Below are positions 25,754 to 33,412 of a stretch of DNA of 56,154 bases, one piece after another. The position numbers and the translations under genes are program-made. Source of the DNA: Oscillospiraceae bacterium (GTDB lineage: Bacteria > Bacillota > Clostridia > Oscillospirales > Oscillospiraceae); assembly GCA_910575505.1 (NCBI GenBank), contig CAJTFK010000027.1, positions 1 through 56,154 on the forward strand, read 5' to 3'. The notes below the pieces were generated by a model, which saw only the letters and a program-made list of their open reading frames with translations, searched no databases and was not told where the DNA came from. Numbering within the stretch: the stretch's first letter is position 1; each line of letters begins with the position of its first letter.

Positions 25754-25795
25754 TTAGGCTTTTTTTGACAAGTACCTATCTATTCGTAATCGCAT
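25754..25795 (-). CDS. Leader micro-ORF, 13 codons, upstream of the sigma gene
   Basis: ATG 25793-25795 preceded by AGGAGG at seven bases; the product is MRLRIDRYLSKKA. A near-identical micro-ORF (MRSKVDRYLPKKV), with the same AGGAGGATG context, occurs at 55886-55927, sharing GATAGGTACTTG and the A-run at DNA level. A stem-loop precedes it and a terminator follows. A leader-peptide function is inferred. Confidence 0.6.
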   Translation of the reverse strand: MRLRIDRYLSKKA

Positions 25796-25824
25796 GGCGA
25801 CATCCTCCTGTTGCCGCCAAAACG

Positions 25825-25863
25825 CAAAAGAGCGGCGGCTCTGACTTCTCAAAGCCGCCGCTC
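25825..25863 (-). terminator. Terminator after the KTR gene
   Basis: GAGCGGCGGCT (25830-25840) pairs with AGCCGCCGCTC (25853-25863), followed on the minus strand by TTTTG. It separates the MATE/KTR cargo from the leader-sigma module. Confidence 0.75.
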
Positions 25864-25928
25864 TTTATCAGACATAGCCACGACTTTTCAAATGCAAAGC
25901 CGATAACCATGGGGAAGGTTCCCATATG

Positions 25929-26126
25929 TTATCGGCTCTGCGTCTGAGCGTCTGGCTCTATGATGGACGTATTCAGTTGTCGGACACTGATTAGCATTTC
26001 TTGCTTGCACTTGGGGCAATACAGCGGAAACCTTTCAAGCACCGTATCTTCGTATACTTTTATTCGGGTCTTTCCGCCGCAGGCAGGACAGCATATCCAG
26101 TGAGAACAATTTTGTGTTGCGTTCAT
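25929..26126 (-). CDS. Cysteine-rich KTR-domain protein (Tn916 Orf6-like)
   Basis: 65 residues from ATG 26124-26126. WICCPACGGKTRIKVYEDT then LYCPKCKQEMLISVRQLN shows two CxxC knuckles around a KTR motif, the signature of the Cys-rich KTR family found next to resistance cargo in Tn916-like transposons. It probably binds zinc; the cellular role is not known. It lies 19 bases after the MATE gene on the same strand and before a terminator, so it is the last gene of that transcript. Confidence 0.8.
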   Translation of the reverse strand: MNATQNCSHWICCPACGGKTRIKVYEDTVLERFPLYCPKCKQEMLISVRQLNTSIIEPDAQTQSR

Positions 26127-26144
26127 TTGCACCACCTTATGTTT

Positions 26145-27521
26145 TCAATGTTCCTGGGGTGGAGTGGAAACATGGGTTTCTGCTATCCGCAGTTCCCTGT
26201 GCAGACGGACCGCCATAACTGCGGTGACAATCGCTGAAATAATATCCGCTATCGGCTGTGTGTAGAGAACGCCGCCTAATCCCCAAACCGCTGGAAGTAT
26301 CAGAATAGCAGGGACAAAACAAATCCCCTGACGGCAAGCGCCGAGGATGCAGCCCTCTGTGGCTTTTCCCATCACAAGAAACAGGAAGGAATAGACTGTG
26401 TAAAAACCAAAAAGGACAAAAGAGAGGCCGTTTGCCCGTAGCGCAATAGAGCCGACACGAACCATCTCCGCATCTTCCTTTGTGAAAAGGGATACAATTT
26501 GCGTAGAGAATACAGCGGCAATAACACCAAAAATCACACAAAAGGCAGTAGACCAGAGGATAGCTGTTTTGATGGCCTCCCGCAGCCGGTTAAACTTTTT
26601 TGCCCCATAACTAAATCCGGCAATGGGCTGAAATCCTTTCAGAAAGCCAAAGACGATCAATGTCCCCATGGACATAATTTTTGTGACCGGCCCCATGGCG
26701 GCCAGTGCAGAGCCTCCGTATTCCTTGGCGGCACTGTTTATCATGCTGATGGAAAGGCTGGTCAGAAGTTGGAAAATCAGCGTAGGAATACCGATTTTCA
26801 AAATTTCGGACATAATCTCTTTTGCAAAGCAACATTTTTTAATGCTGAAGCTGAACACGCTCTTTCTCCGGAGTATGTAGCAAAGATAAACCAATGTGGA
26901 AACGATTTGGGAAATCGCTGTCGCAATCGCCGCGCCAGCCACGCCGAGGTTCAGTGCGTAAATGAAAACAGGGTCTAATATCACATTCAGTACCGCACCA
27001 GCCATCAGTGCGCACATAGCCGTTTTCGCCGCACCCTCACTGGAAACGATATTGTTCATGGTGACATTGAATACGTTAAAAATGGAGAACACGATATAGA
27101 TGCGTGTGTAAGCGATTGCATAGGACATCACGCTTTCGATTGCGCCAGCTTGTTTCAAAATCGGTTCCAGAAAGATAACGGAGAACAGGATCACAACCGC
27201 CCCAATCGAAATTCCGCTGTAAATGGCTGTACTCGCTACCTTGTTCGCTGTGTCCTTATCGCCCCGGCCCAGCAGTCTGGACAGATAGGCGGCAGCGCCG
27301 TTTCCGAACAGCAGGCCCAGGCCAACAACAATCTGTCCCAGGGGAAAGGCAACCGTGACCGCGCCCATCTGGTCGGTCCCCAGCCCGCCTACAAAATAGG
27401 TGTCTACCAAATTGTAGAGGGCGTTAATGAGCATACCAATCATCGTTGGGATGCCCAGTGCCAGGAGAGCTTTTGGAATTGGCGCACTCCCCAGAAACGC
27501 CATTTTTTTGTTTCCGTCCAT
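26145..27521 (-). CDS. MATE-family multidrug efflux transporter
   Basis: 458 residues with twelve hydrophobic segments. Family hallmarks include IPKALLALGIPTMIGMLINA, LYNLVDTYFVGGLGTDQMGA, VAFPLGQIVVGLGLLFGNGA and LGRGDKDTANKV in the first half, and the repeated IGIPTLIFQLL, KGFQPIAGFSYGAK in the second. MATE proteins export cationic drugs in exchange for sodium or protons. The gene is divergent from the PadR regulator, and the shared intergenic region holds two palindromic operator-like boxes. It is likely the resistance cargo of element B, controlled by PadR. The substrate cannot be read from sequence. Confidence 0.9.
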   Translation of the reverse strand: MDGNKKMAFLGSAPIPKALLALGIPTMIGMLINALYNLVDTYFVGGLGTDQMGAVTVAFPLGQIVVGLGLLFGNGAAAYLSRLLGRGDKDTANKVASTAIYSGISIGAVVILFSVIFLEPILKQAGAIESVMSYAIAYTRIYIVFSIFNVFNVTMNNIVSSEGAAKTAMCALMAGAVLNVILDPVFIYALNLGVAGAAIATAISQIVSTLVYLCYILRRKSVFSFSIKKCCFAKEIMSEILKIGIPTLIFQLLTSLSISMINSAAKEYGGSALAAMGPVTKIMSMGTLIVFGFLKGFQPIAGFSYGAKKFNRLREAIKTAILWSTAFCVIFGVIAAVFSTQIVSLFTKEDAEMVRVGSIALRANGLSFVLFGFYTVYSFLFLVMGKATEGCILGACRQGICFVPAILILPAVWGLGGVLYTQPIADIISAIVTAVMAVRLHRELRIAETHVSTPPQEH

Positions 27522-27560
27522 AAATTGCTCCTTTCTCTTGACAGCCGGTGTAATGTGAAG

Positions 27561-27613
27561 TAGTATAATTTATAGCAGCTGCCAGCCAGCACATACTACT
27601 ATAATTTATAGCA
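27561..27613. promoter_or_regulatory. Direct repeat of a palindromic box between MATE and padR genes
   Basis: GTATAATTTATAGCA (27563-27577) and CTATAATTTATAGCA (27599-27613) are near-identical copies 36 bases apart. Each is a near-perfect palindrome centred on CTATAATTTATAG and overlaps a TATAAT. They are suitable PadR operators controlling both divergent genes. Confidence 0.65.
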
Positions 27614-27641
27614 CTTGTCAAGTACGAAAGGGGAAATCTTC

Positions 27642-28166
27642 ATGGCAACAATCGATTTGATTGTCCTTGGGATGCTCAAAAAGCAGCCGTTGAGCGCCTA
27701 CGATATTCAAAAGCTGGTGGAATACCGCAATATTTCAAAATGGGTAAAAATCAGTACACCGTCTATCTATAAAAAGGTCATTCAGTTAGAGGAAAAAGGT
27801 CTGCTCCAGAGTGTCCCTGTGCGGGAGAACAATATGCCGGAAAAGGCGGTTTACTCGCTGACAGCCGGCGGTGAACAGGAATTTGAGCGGCTGATGGGAG
27901 AACTCTCCGCCCAGCCTATCCGTATGTTTTTAGATTTCAATGCTGTGATTGTAAATTTGGACAGCGTTCCTTTGGAAATGCAAAAGTCCTGCGTTGCCAG
28001 TATTGAAAAAAATGTGCAGGATTTGAAAAGCTATCTGGAAGAAAACCTTCGGGAAAAAGAAAATGCGCCGGAGGTTCCTGAAATCGGTATAGCGGTTTTG
28101 CGTCAGCAGTTTGTCTTGGCTGAAACGATTGAAACTTGGATTGAGGAATTGAAGAAGCGATTTTAA
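27642..28166 (+). CDS. PadR-family transcriptional regulator
   Basis: 174 residues from ATG 27642 after AAAGGGG. The N-terminal winged helix reads IDLIVLGMLKKQPLSAYDIQ and STPSIYKKVIQLEEKGLLQS. It is followed by VYSLTAGGEQEFERLMGEL and a C-terminal helical dimerisation domain (LRQQFVLAETIETWIEELKK). PadR-like repressors commonly govern adjacent multidrug exporters and are released by the drug. The divergent MATE gene and the repeated boxes between them support that here. A terminator follows at 28192. Confidence 0.85.
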   Translation: MATIDLIVLGMLKKQPLSAYDIQKLVEYRNISKWVKISTPSIYKKVIQLEEKGLLQSVPVRENNMPEKAVYSLTAGGEQEFERLMGELSAQPIRMFLDFNAVIVNLDSVPLEMQKSCVASIEKNVQDLKSYLEENLREKENAPEVPEIGIAVLRQQFVLAETIETWIEELKKRF

Positions 28167-28191
28167 GGGCTAATTCTCAAAATGTGCATAA

Positions 28192-28234
28192 GGGGCTAGA
28201 AAGCACGCATTAGCGTGATTTCCAGCCCCTTTTT
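28192..28234 (+). terminator. Terminator after padR
   Basis: GGGGCTAGAAA pairs with TTTCCAGCCCC (one mismatch), with an inner stem CACGC/GCGTG and a TTTTT tail. It lies about 25 bases after the stop, near the right end of element B. Confidence 0.75.
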
Positions 28235-28311
28235 GCGGTTATTTCATAGTGCAGGTGCAAAATGTCAGCAGCCCGTTTCATAGTTTAATTTGTGGTCTTG
28301 TCCATATCAGC

Positions 28312-29648
28312 GAAATCCGGTTCCCCGAGATGGGCGTCCGCTTCATCGCCGTCAATGACGGCGTGGACAGCGAGGATCAAAGCTCTAATGACTTCACACC
28401 TTTCCGAAACATCATAAATGAATGGTATGCGAAGGACACGAGCAAGAAGATTCGGGCTGTATTCCGTAATAAGGGAATGTCCGGCCAACGGCTGTCTACA
28501 AATGCCCCCTATGGTTATACCAGGGCCGAGGACGGCCACCTTCTCATTGACGAAGAAACCGCGCCAGTAGTGGAACTGATTTTCCAGTTGTGCGTGGAAG
28601 GGAATGGAACCGGAAAAATTGCCCGGATGTTGAAAGATCGAAGCATCCCTACGCCGGGGACCATTGAATTTCAACGTACAGGCCGAACCCGTCATTATCA
28701 CCCGGATGATCCCTGCCGCTGGGATGCAAAAACGATTGCGCATATTTTGGAGCAAGACGCCTACCTGGGGCGCACAACGAATTTCAAAACTTCCATGTTA
28801 TCTTATAAAAGCAAAAAAAGCATTATCAATCCGCCGGACAAATGGGCTGTATTTGAAAATACCCACAAGGCTATTATTGATAAGGACACTTGGGACATTG
28901 TACAGAAAGCCAGAACCCAGCGCCGCCGTCCCACAAAAATGGGAGAAATGGGAATATTTTCGGGCTGGTTTACTGCGCCGATTGCGGTGCAAGGCTTTAC
29001 CCCTGTCGTGCTGCTTCATGGACACGCGGCCAGGAATGTTACACTTGCGCCAATTACCGTAACCGGAATCAATGCACCGCACACTATATCCGGGCCGTAG
29101 TTCTGGAGCGGCTGGTCCTCCAAAACCTGCAAAGAGTAGTGGCCTATGCCCAAGAGGTCGAGGACGAGTTTGTACGGCGTGTCACGGAGAACAAGACCGC
29201 CGTACAGCGGGCGGAGCAAGAGCAAGCCAAGCGGACCCTGGAAAAGCAGGAGCGGCGGATCAACGAACTGGACGCCATCATCCAGAGGCTCTATGAGGAC
29301 CACGTTATGGGCAAGCTGAACGCAGAACGGTTTGCGAAGCTGTCCGAGGGCTACGAGAAGGAACAGGCGGACTTGAAACAGTCTGTTGAAAACCTCCGGG
29401 CCATCGTGGATGCCGTCAAAACCCAGGCCGTCAATATTCAGAGTTTTCTGAAAATCGTGAAGAAGTACACTGAGCCCACCGAACTGACCCCGGCGCTTCT
29501 GCGGGAGTTCGTGGAGAAGGTGGTGGTTCACGCTCCAGACAAGTCCAGCGGACACCGTGTCCAGCGGATTGACGTACATTACACGTTTATTGGGGAGATT
29601 GATTTGTCCCCGGAGTACAGCAAGTATGAGAAAGAGACAACCGCATGA
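28312..29648 (+). pseudogene. Serine recombinase fragment 3 of 3, with an additional frameshift
   Basis: The frame begins at the GAA core and reads IRFPEMGVRFIAVNDGVD, then NEWYAKDTSKKIRAVFRNKG and NAPYGYTRAEDGHLLIDE (recombinase domain). At about 28963-28967 the frame breaks: MGIFSG should be followed by LVYCADCGARLYPCRA, which lies in the next frame and continues through the zinc ribbon CANYRNRNQCTAHYIRAVVL, a coiled coil (about 29150-29400) and the tail VVVHAPDKSSGHRVQRIDVH to the stop at 29648. A one-base deletion explains this. With fragments 1 and 2 it represents one ancestral gene whose catalytic N-terminus is also missing, so it is inactive. Confidence 0.85.
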
Positions 29649-29768
29649 TGCTCTCGCATCATGCGGCTGTCTCCCGCTGAGAAAACTTCTTTATCAGACT
29701 TAGCCTTTCGGCTATGCTTTTATTGTAGGGGAGCAAAATCTGGTTTTTTAGAGACTATTAGACACTTT

Positions 29769-29786
29769 TGTGACCTATGGGTCACA
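29769..29786. repeat. Short palindrome TGTGACC/GGTCACA
   Basis: TGTGACC at 29769-29775 and GGTCACA at 29780-29786 flank TATG. It is operator-like and lies just past the ancestral end of the XRE gene. The binder is unknown. Nothing else is seen in 29649-29790 apart from a small hairpin, ATGATG...CATCAT, after the recombinase. Confidence 0.4.
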
Positions 29787-29855
29787 TAATTCAAAGATTT
29801 TCTTTGAATCGCTCCAGATGTGTCACCAGTTCTGCTATTTCCGCCTTTAGCTGGA

Positions 29856-30113
29856 TTATGTCCTCGTTTTCCGCTTGTCTGCTGATGTATCTGCCCAAAT
29901 GAGGTAATCCAGAGAGACGTTGAGGATGGCGGAAAGTTGTATAAACAGGTCAACAGAGGCTCCTTTTTTCCCGGCCTCAATGCGGCTATAGAAACTCCTG
30001 TCAACATTCAGAATCACAGCAATGCTTTCCTGCGTAAAACCACATTTCACCCGGAACTGTCGGATGCGTTCACCGCTCCGCTTCATGTCATAATTCATCT
30101 TTGCAATCTCCAA
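29856..30113 (-). CDS. XRE-family regulator, C-terminus frameshifted
   Basis: 85 residues. The helix-turn-helix is GERIRQFRVKCGFTQESIAV then ILNVDRSFYSRIEAGKKGAS, followed by VDLFIQLSAILNVSLDYLIW. After LIW the frame gives ADTSADKRKTRT and stops. Another frame reads ISRQAENEDIIQLKAEIAEL then VTHLERFKENL to a TGA at 29791-29793, the helical tail expected for this family. One missing base near 29900 would explain it. The DNA-binding domain is intact, so a functional short repressor is possible. The gene lies at the outer side of the broken recombinase. Confidence 0.75.
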   Translation of the reverse strand: MEIAKMNYDMKRSGERIRQFRVKCGFTQESIAVILNVDRSFYSRIEAGKKGASVDLFIQLSAILNVSLDYLIWADTSADKRKTRT

Positions 30114-30449
30114 TCATCATTTTTTTGAGGATTCGACTGGAGGTCACGGGTATTTTGCTATGTAAGGCTGCCATCGTAAGGCCCTGGAGTGGGTGCGCCA
30201 TAGCCTAAAGCAGGAAAAAGATGCACTCCATCGCATGGTGCAATAAAGTGCATTTTCCAGAAATATTGATTTACTTCACCTGTCAGGGCATGATGACCCA
30301 GCACAGACAGAGGAAAGTTTTTGTTTGCGGTGCTGTGAGTATCATGGTCGGATCAATCTCTTTCGTGCATTGTATTTCCTATTGTTATCTTTCCTTAACA
30401 AGAGCATACATAAGCATACCAAACTAAATGGGCTGTCAACCTTACACAA
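30114..30449. other. Region without a confident gene
   Basis: A short plus-strand frame ending at about 30247 (GCHRKALEWVRHSLKQEKDA then LHRMVQ) may be the end of a lost gene, but I do not recognise it. The rest up to the terminator at 30452 shows no supported coding frame. Confidence 0.4.
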
Positions 30450-30451
30450 AG

Positions 30452-30485
30452 CACCGCTTCCGTTAAAAAACGGAGCGGTGTTTTT
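30452..30485 (+). terminator. Intrinsic terminator
   Basis: CACCGCTTCCGTT pairs with AACGGAGCGGTG (one unpaired T), loop AAAA, tail TTTTT. The transcript it ends is unclear. Confidence 0.75.
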
Positions 30486-30557
30486 GCCTGTCCTCTGGTC
30501 ACTGTGACCAGAAGCACTCCCGCCTATTTTCCCCGTTCCGTCCACGGATGCTCTGCT

Positions 30558-30745
30558 GGATTATCCCCCGTCGCCGCGCCACCCATAGCACAGCCGGGGC
30601 TGCCTGTCAAGGGCAAAGCCGCCGCCGTGCGGCGGTGCTCCGCACCCTTGACTGGCTGTCCCGGCTGTGCTACCTCCCAAGGCGCGACGGGGGATATATC
30701 CTCCAGAGCCGCCCCCTTTCCCTGGATAGGGAAAGGGCGGGGGGA
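30558..30745. repeat. Large multi-stem inverted repeat upstream of mobC
   Basis: Four collinear arm pairs: GGATTATCCCCCGTCGC (30558) with GCGACGGGGGATATATCC (ending 30701); AGCACAGCCGGG (about 30587) with CCCGGCTGTGCT (30660); GTCAAGGG (30606) with CCCTTGAC (30645); and an inner CCGCCGC/GCGGCGG. A second hairpin, CCCCCTTTCCCT/AGGGAAAGGGCGGGGG, follows at about 30712-30743. It is not coding by any convincing frame. It could act as a single-strand origin, an oriT component or a structured RNA. Confidence 0.7.
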
Positions 30746-30928
30746 TAGGGTCGAACCGCTTCCTCTCAAATCGCTGTCTTTCCACGGCTGATGTGTTGAA
30801 AATTAGCCATCTCAAAGCCTTGCCCCGCAAGGGTTTCCAGCTCCGGTTTTGTGTGGGCTGGTATAGTATCATTCCCCACCCCCGATTCATCGAAATACTG
30901 TCAACATTTGAATTTATGGGAGGTATCT

Positions 30929-31330
30929 ATGAGCAGTCAAAATTCAATGCCTTGTAACTCTGAAAACCAGTCAACACTGGTCGCCGGGAAAAAGCGTATT
31001 CGGAGTTCGTCCGTCTGTGTCTGGCTATCCCCGGATGAGCAGGCGAAAATCCGGGAGCGCATGGCAGACATGGGTATTCGCAGTCTTTCAGCATATATAA
31101 GAAAAATGGCTCTCAACGGCTATGTGCTCCATGTTGACCTTGCGCCAGTCAAAGAGATCGTTTCCCTGCAAAGGCGGTGTGCAAATAATCTCAATCAAAT
31201 TGCCGTCAGGGCAAATACCTACGGTGGAGTTTACCCCGACGAAATCAAGACCCTGCAAAAGGACTATACGGATTTATGGGGGTCTCTCTCTGAACTGCTG
31301 GAGAAACTTTCGGAGGTGGTGACGCTGTAA
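30929..31330 (+). CDS. mobC: MobC-family relaxosome accessory protein
   Basis: 133 residues from ATG 30929, preceded by GGGAGG. A ribbon-helix-helix N-terminal half (RSSSVCVWLSPDEQAKIRER, then SLSAYIRKMALNGYVLHVDL) is followed by the MobC core RRCANNLNQIAVRANTYGGV and LQKDYTDLWGSLSELLEKLS. MobC proteins bind oriT and help the MOBP-type relaxase melt and nick it. A relaxase gene normally overlaps the mobC stop; here it is absent and a two-component/ABC module follows instead. The protein is therefore an orphan or acts with a relaxase elsewhere. Confidence 0.85.
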   Translation: MSSQNSMPCNSENQSTLVAGKKRIRSSSVCVWLSPDEQAKIRERMADMGIRSLSAYIRKMALNGYVLHVDLAPVKEIVSLQRRCANNLNQIAVRANTYGGVYPDEIKTLQKDYTDLWGSLSELLEKLSEVVTL

Positions 31331-31433
31331 GCGTATAAGGCCCAGGAGCGGTAGCGACGGGGCCGCAGACAGGGAAGCCTCTGTACACCGTGTCCAGAGG
31401 CTTCCGGCGGGTTTGGGGTGCAACCTCAACAAG

Positions 31434-31485
31434 CATTTTCGCAAGGCGAAAATGGCGAGTGTATTGACACTCGCCCTGCTTGCCG
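31434..31485. other. Candidate oriT downstream of mobC
   Basis: Two adjacent perfect hairpins, CATTTTCGC/GCGAAAATG (31434-31454) and GCGAGTGT/ACACTCGC (31455-31474), are followed by CCTGCTTGCCG. This resembles origins of transfer of clostridial MOBP elements, but the nick site is not certain. Nothing else is seen in 31331-31520. Confidence 0.45.
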
Positions 31486-31524
31486 TTTAGTGCGTCCCTT
31501 GGAAATGGCGCAACAGAAGCTCTC

Positions 31525-31553
31525 TTGCATTTTTAGGTAAAGCAAAATATAAT
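31525..31553 (+). promoter_or_regulatory. Promoter of the two-component/ABC operon
   Basis: TTGCAT (31525-31530), a 17-base spacer and TATAAT (31548-31553) lie 40 bases before the response regulator ATG. Confidence 0.75.
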
Positions 31554-31592
31554 GAAAGGGAACATAAAATCAACCAGTGATTAGGAGGCCCT

Positions 31593-32261
31593 ATGGCAAA
31601 CATTTTAATTGTTGAAGACGAAAAAGCCATACAGGACATCATCGCGGACTATATGCGGAAAGGCGGGCACACCTGCTTTACTGCCGACGATGGTATAGAT
31701 GCCCTTGTCACGCTAAAAAATCATCCTATGGACTTGATAATTCTGGATGTGATGATGCCCCATCTGGACGGCTTCTCCGTCTGCAAGATGGCGCGGGAAA
31801 TGAGCGAACTGCCCATTTTCATGCTCACCGCCAAGAGCGCGGAGGATGACAAGCTGAAAGGCTATGACTACGGTGCGGACGACTATATGACAAAGCCATT
31901 CAGCCCCAAGCTGCTGCTGGCAAAGGTGAACGCACTCCTGCGCCGTTCCTCCCCCGCTTCTGTCGGAGCGATCACCGCCGGGAAAATCATGCTCCACCCC
32001 AACGCACATAGGGTCTATCTGGACGGGCAGGAGATCACCTTGACCCATAAGGAGTATGAACTGCTCGCCTTTTTGATGGCAAACCCTGGGCAGATATTCA
32101 ATCGGGAGCAGCTTCTAAACCGTGTTTGGGGTTATGACTTTGAAGGAACGACCCGCACCGTGGACACCCACATCAAGACCTTGCGGCAAAAGCTGGGGAA
32201 CGAAGGCAGGCATATCGTCACACTGATCCGCTCTGGCTATAAATTCGAGGTGGCGGTATGA
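31593..32261 (+). CDS. OmpR/VanR-type response regulator
   Basis: 222 residues. The receiver domain has ILIVEDEKAI, the phospho-acceptor in LIILDVMMPHLDGF (Asp near 51), the switch MLTAKS and the lysine in YMTKPFSP. The C-terminal OmpR winged helix includes LTHKEYELLAFLMANPGQIF, NREQLLNRVWGY and RTVDTHIKTLRQKLG. It is phosphorylated by the kinase encoded next (4-bp overlap) and probably activates the downstream ABC genes. It has its own strong promoter and GGAGG site. Immediate neighbours make it a lantibiotic- or bacitracin-response-like module; the signal is unknown. Confidence 0.9.
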   Translation: MANILIVEDEKAIQDIIADYMRKGGHTCFTADDGIDALVTLKNHPMDLIILDVMMPHLDGFSVCKMAREMSELPIFMLTAKSAEDDKLKGYDYGADDYMTKPFSPKLLLAKVNALLRRSSPASVGAITAGKIMLHPNAHRVYLDGQEITLTHKEYELLAFLMANPGQIFNREQLLNRVWGYDFEGTTRTVDTHIKTLRQKLGNEGRHIVTLIRSGYKFEVAV

Positions 32262-33328
32262 AAGAGCTGTTTTCCCTCCATACTGTTCGGAAAAAGATTT
32301 TGATGCTCTCTAAGCTGGCGGGGGTTGCGCTGATTTTTTCCTACGTCCTCTCTACCGGCCTGCCGGTCAGCGAAGATACTTCTTTTCTAATCTGGCTGGG
32401 GTTTGTTTTTCTGCTGATTATCGGTATTGACCTTTTTATGGGCCGCTTTATCACGAAACCGATTGGAAAACTGAACGCCTCCGCAAAGCGTATGGCGGGG
32501 CTGGACTTTTCCACCCCCTGCAATCTCGTTTCAACCGATGAATTTGGAGAACTGTCTGCCAGTCTGAACACAATGGCTGAAAATCTGCAACAGGCCCTTG
32601 CCCGGTTGGAGGACGCAAACACGCAGCTTGAAAAGGACGTGGAAAAAGAACGGCTTCTCCTGTCCGAGCGCAAGGAACTGGTGGACAGCCTATCCCATGA
32701 AATGAAAACCCCGCTGGGCATCATCCGGGCTTATGCCGAGGGCTTGCAGGACGAAACGGACGAGGCCAAGAAGCAGAGATACGCCCAGGTGATCGTTTCC
32801 GAAGTAGAGCGCATGAACGGCCTGATCGTGACCCTGCTGGATTTGTCGGCGCTGGAAAGCGGGGCCGCAAGCCTGAACATTTCCCGGTTTGACTTTGTTG
32901 AACTGGTGGAAACGGTAGCCGGACGGCTTTTGATCGACGCCCCGGATACCGATTTTGAACTGCAATATGAGCTGCCGGAGCAAAAAGGTTTCGTGCGGAC
33001 AGACCGACGGCGTATGGAGCAGGTCTTGGGCAACCTGATCGTCAACGCCAGGAAAAATGTGTATCCCGGCGGCGTTCTGCGGCTGGAACTGACAGTGGAT
33101 GATGGGGCGCTGCATTTCTCCATCTTCAACCAGGGCCGACCCATTCCAGAAAATGAGCTATCAAAGATATGGGCAAAATTCTACCGGGACAGCGGCGCAG
33201 AGTACAGCGGTTCCGGGCTGGGGCTGTCCATTGTGGCGCAAATTCTGTCTATGCAAAATCTTCCCTACGGTGCAGAAAACCAAGCGGGTGGGGTGCGGGT
33301 CTATTTCTCCATTCCTGTCACAGAATAA
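32258..33328 (+). CDS. Membrane sensor histidine kinase
   Basis: 356 residues. Two membrane helices lie at about 17-35 and 42-60 with almost no external loop (LAGVALIFSYVLSTGLPVSE, then FLIWLGFVFLLIIGIDLFMG), an intramembrane-sensing layout. A HAMP segment follows (KPIGKLNASAKRMAGLDF), then the H box SLSHEMKTPLGIIRAYAEGL (about 148), N box LIVNARKNVYPG, and G2 GSGLGLSIVAQIL. Kinases of this form often detect antimicrobial peptides through a partner ABC transporter, which is encoded directly downstream. Pairing with the response regulator is clear from the overlap. Confidence 0.9.
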   Translation: MKELFSLHTVRKKILMLSKLAGVALIFSYVLSTGLPVSEDTSFLIWLGFVFLLIIGIDLFMGRFITKPIGKLNASAKRMAGLDFSTPCNLVSTDEFGELSASLNTMAENLQQALARLEDANTQLEKDVEKERLLLSERKELVDSLSHEMKTPLGIIRAYAEGLQDETDEAKKQRYAQVIVSEVERMNGLIVTLLDLSALESGAASLNISRFDFVELVETVAGRLLIDAPDTDFELQYELPEQKGFVRTDRRRMEQVLGNLIVNARKNVYPGGVLRLELTVDDGALHFSIFNQGRPIPENELSKIWAKFYRDSGAEYSGSGLGLSIVAQILSMQNLPYGAENQAGGVRVYFSIPVTE

Positions 33329-33412
33329 TTTCACACGGATTTCACAGTGGTCTCACACCAATTTCACACCGCAACCCTAAACTCTCCTTATCACAAATAA
33401 GGAGGGTTTTTT

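Larger units (their letters stand above)
21657..28314. mobile_element. Element B: second serine-recombinase element inside the same recombinase gene
   Basis: GAA occurs at both junctions (21657-21659 and 28312-28314); joining there gives YTE-IRFPEMG, the normal recombinase sequence. The ends are inverted: inward from the left core the sequence reaches TGGACAAG after 6 bases, and inward from the right core it reaches TGGACAAG on the other strand after 7. Contents (minus unless noted): recombinase, small protein, RepA_N-like protein, Cys-rich VLP protein, oriT-like site, sigma factor with leader, KTR protein, MATE exporter, PadR regulator (plus). No relaxase is present. Confidence 0.75.
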
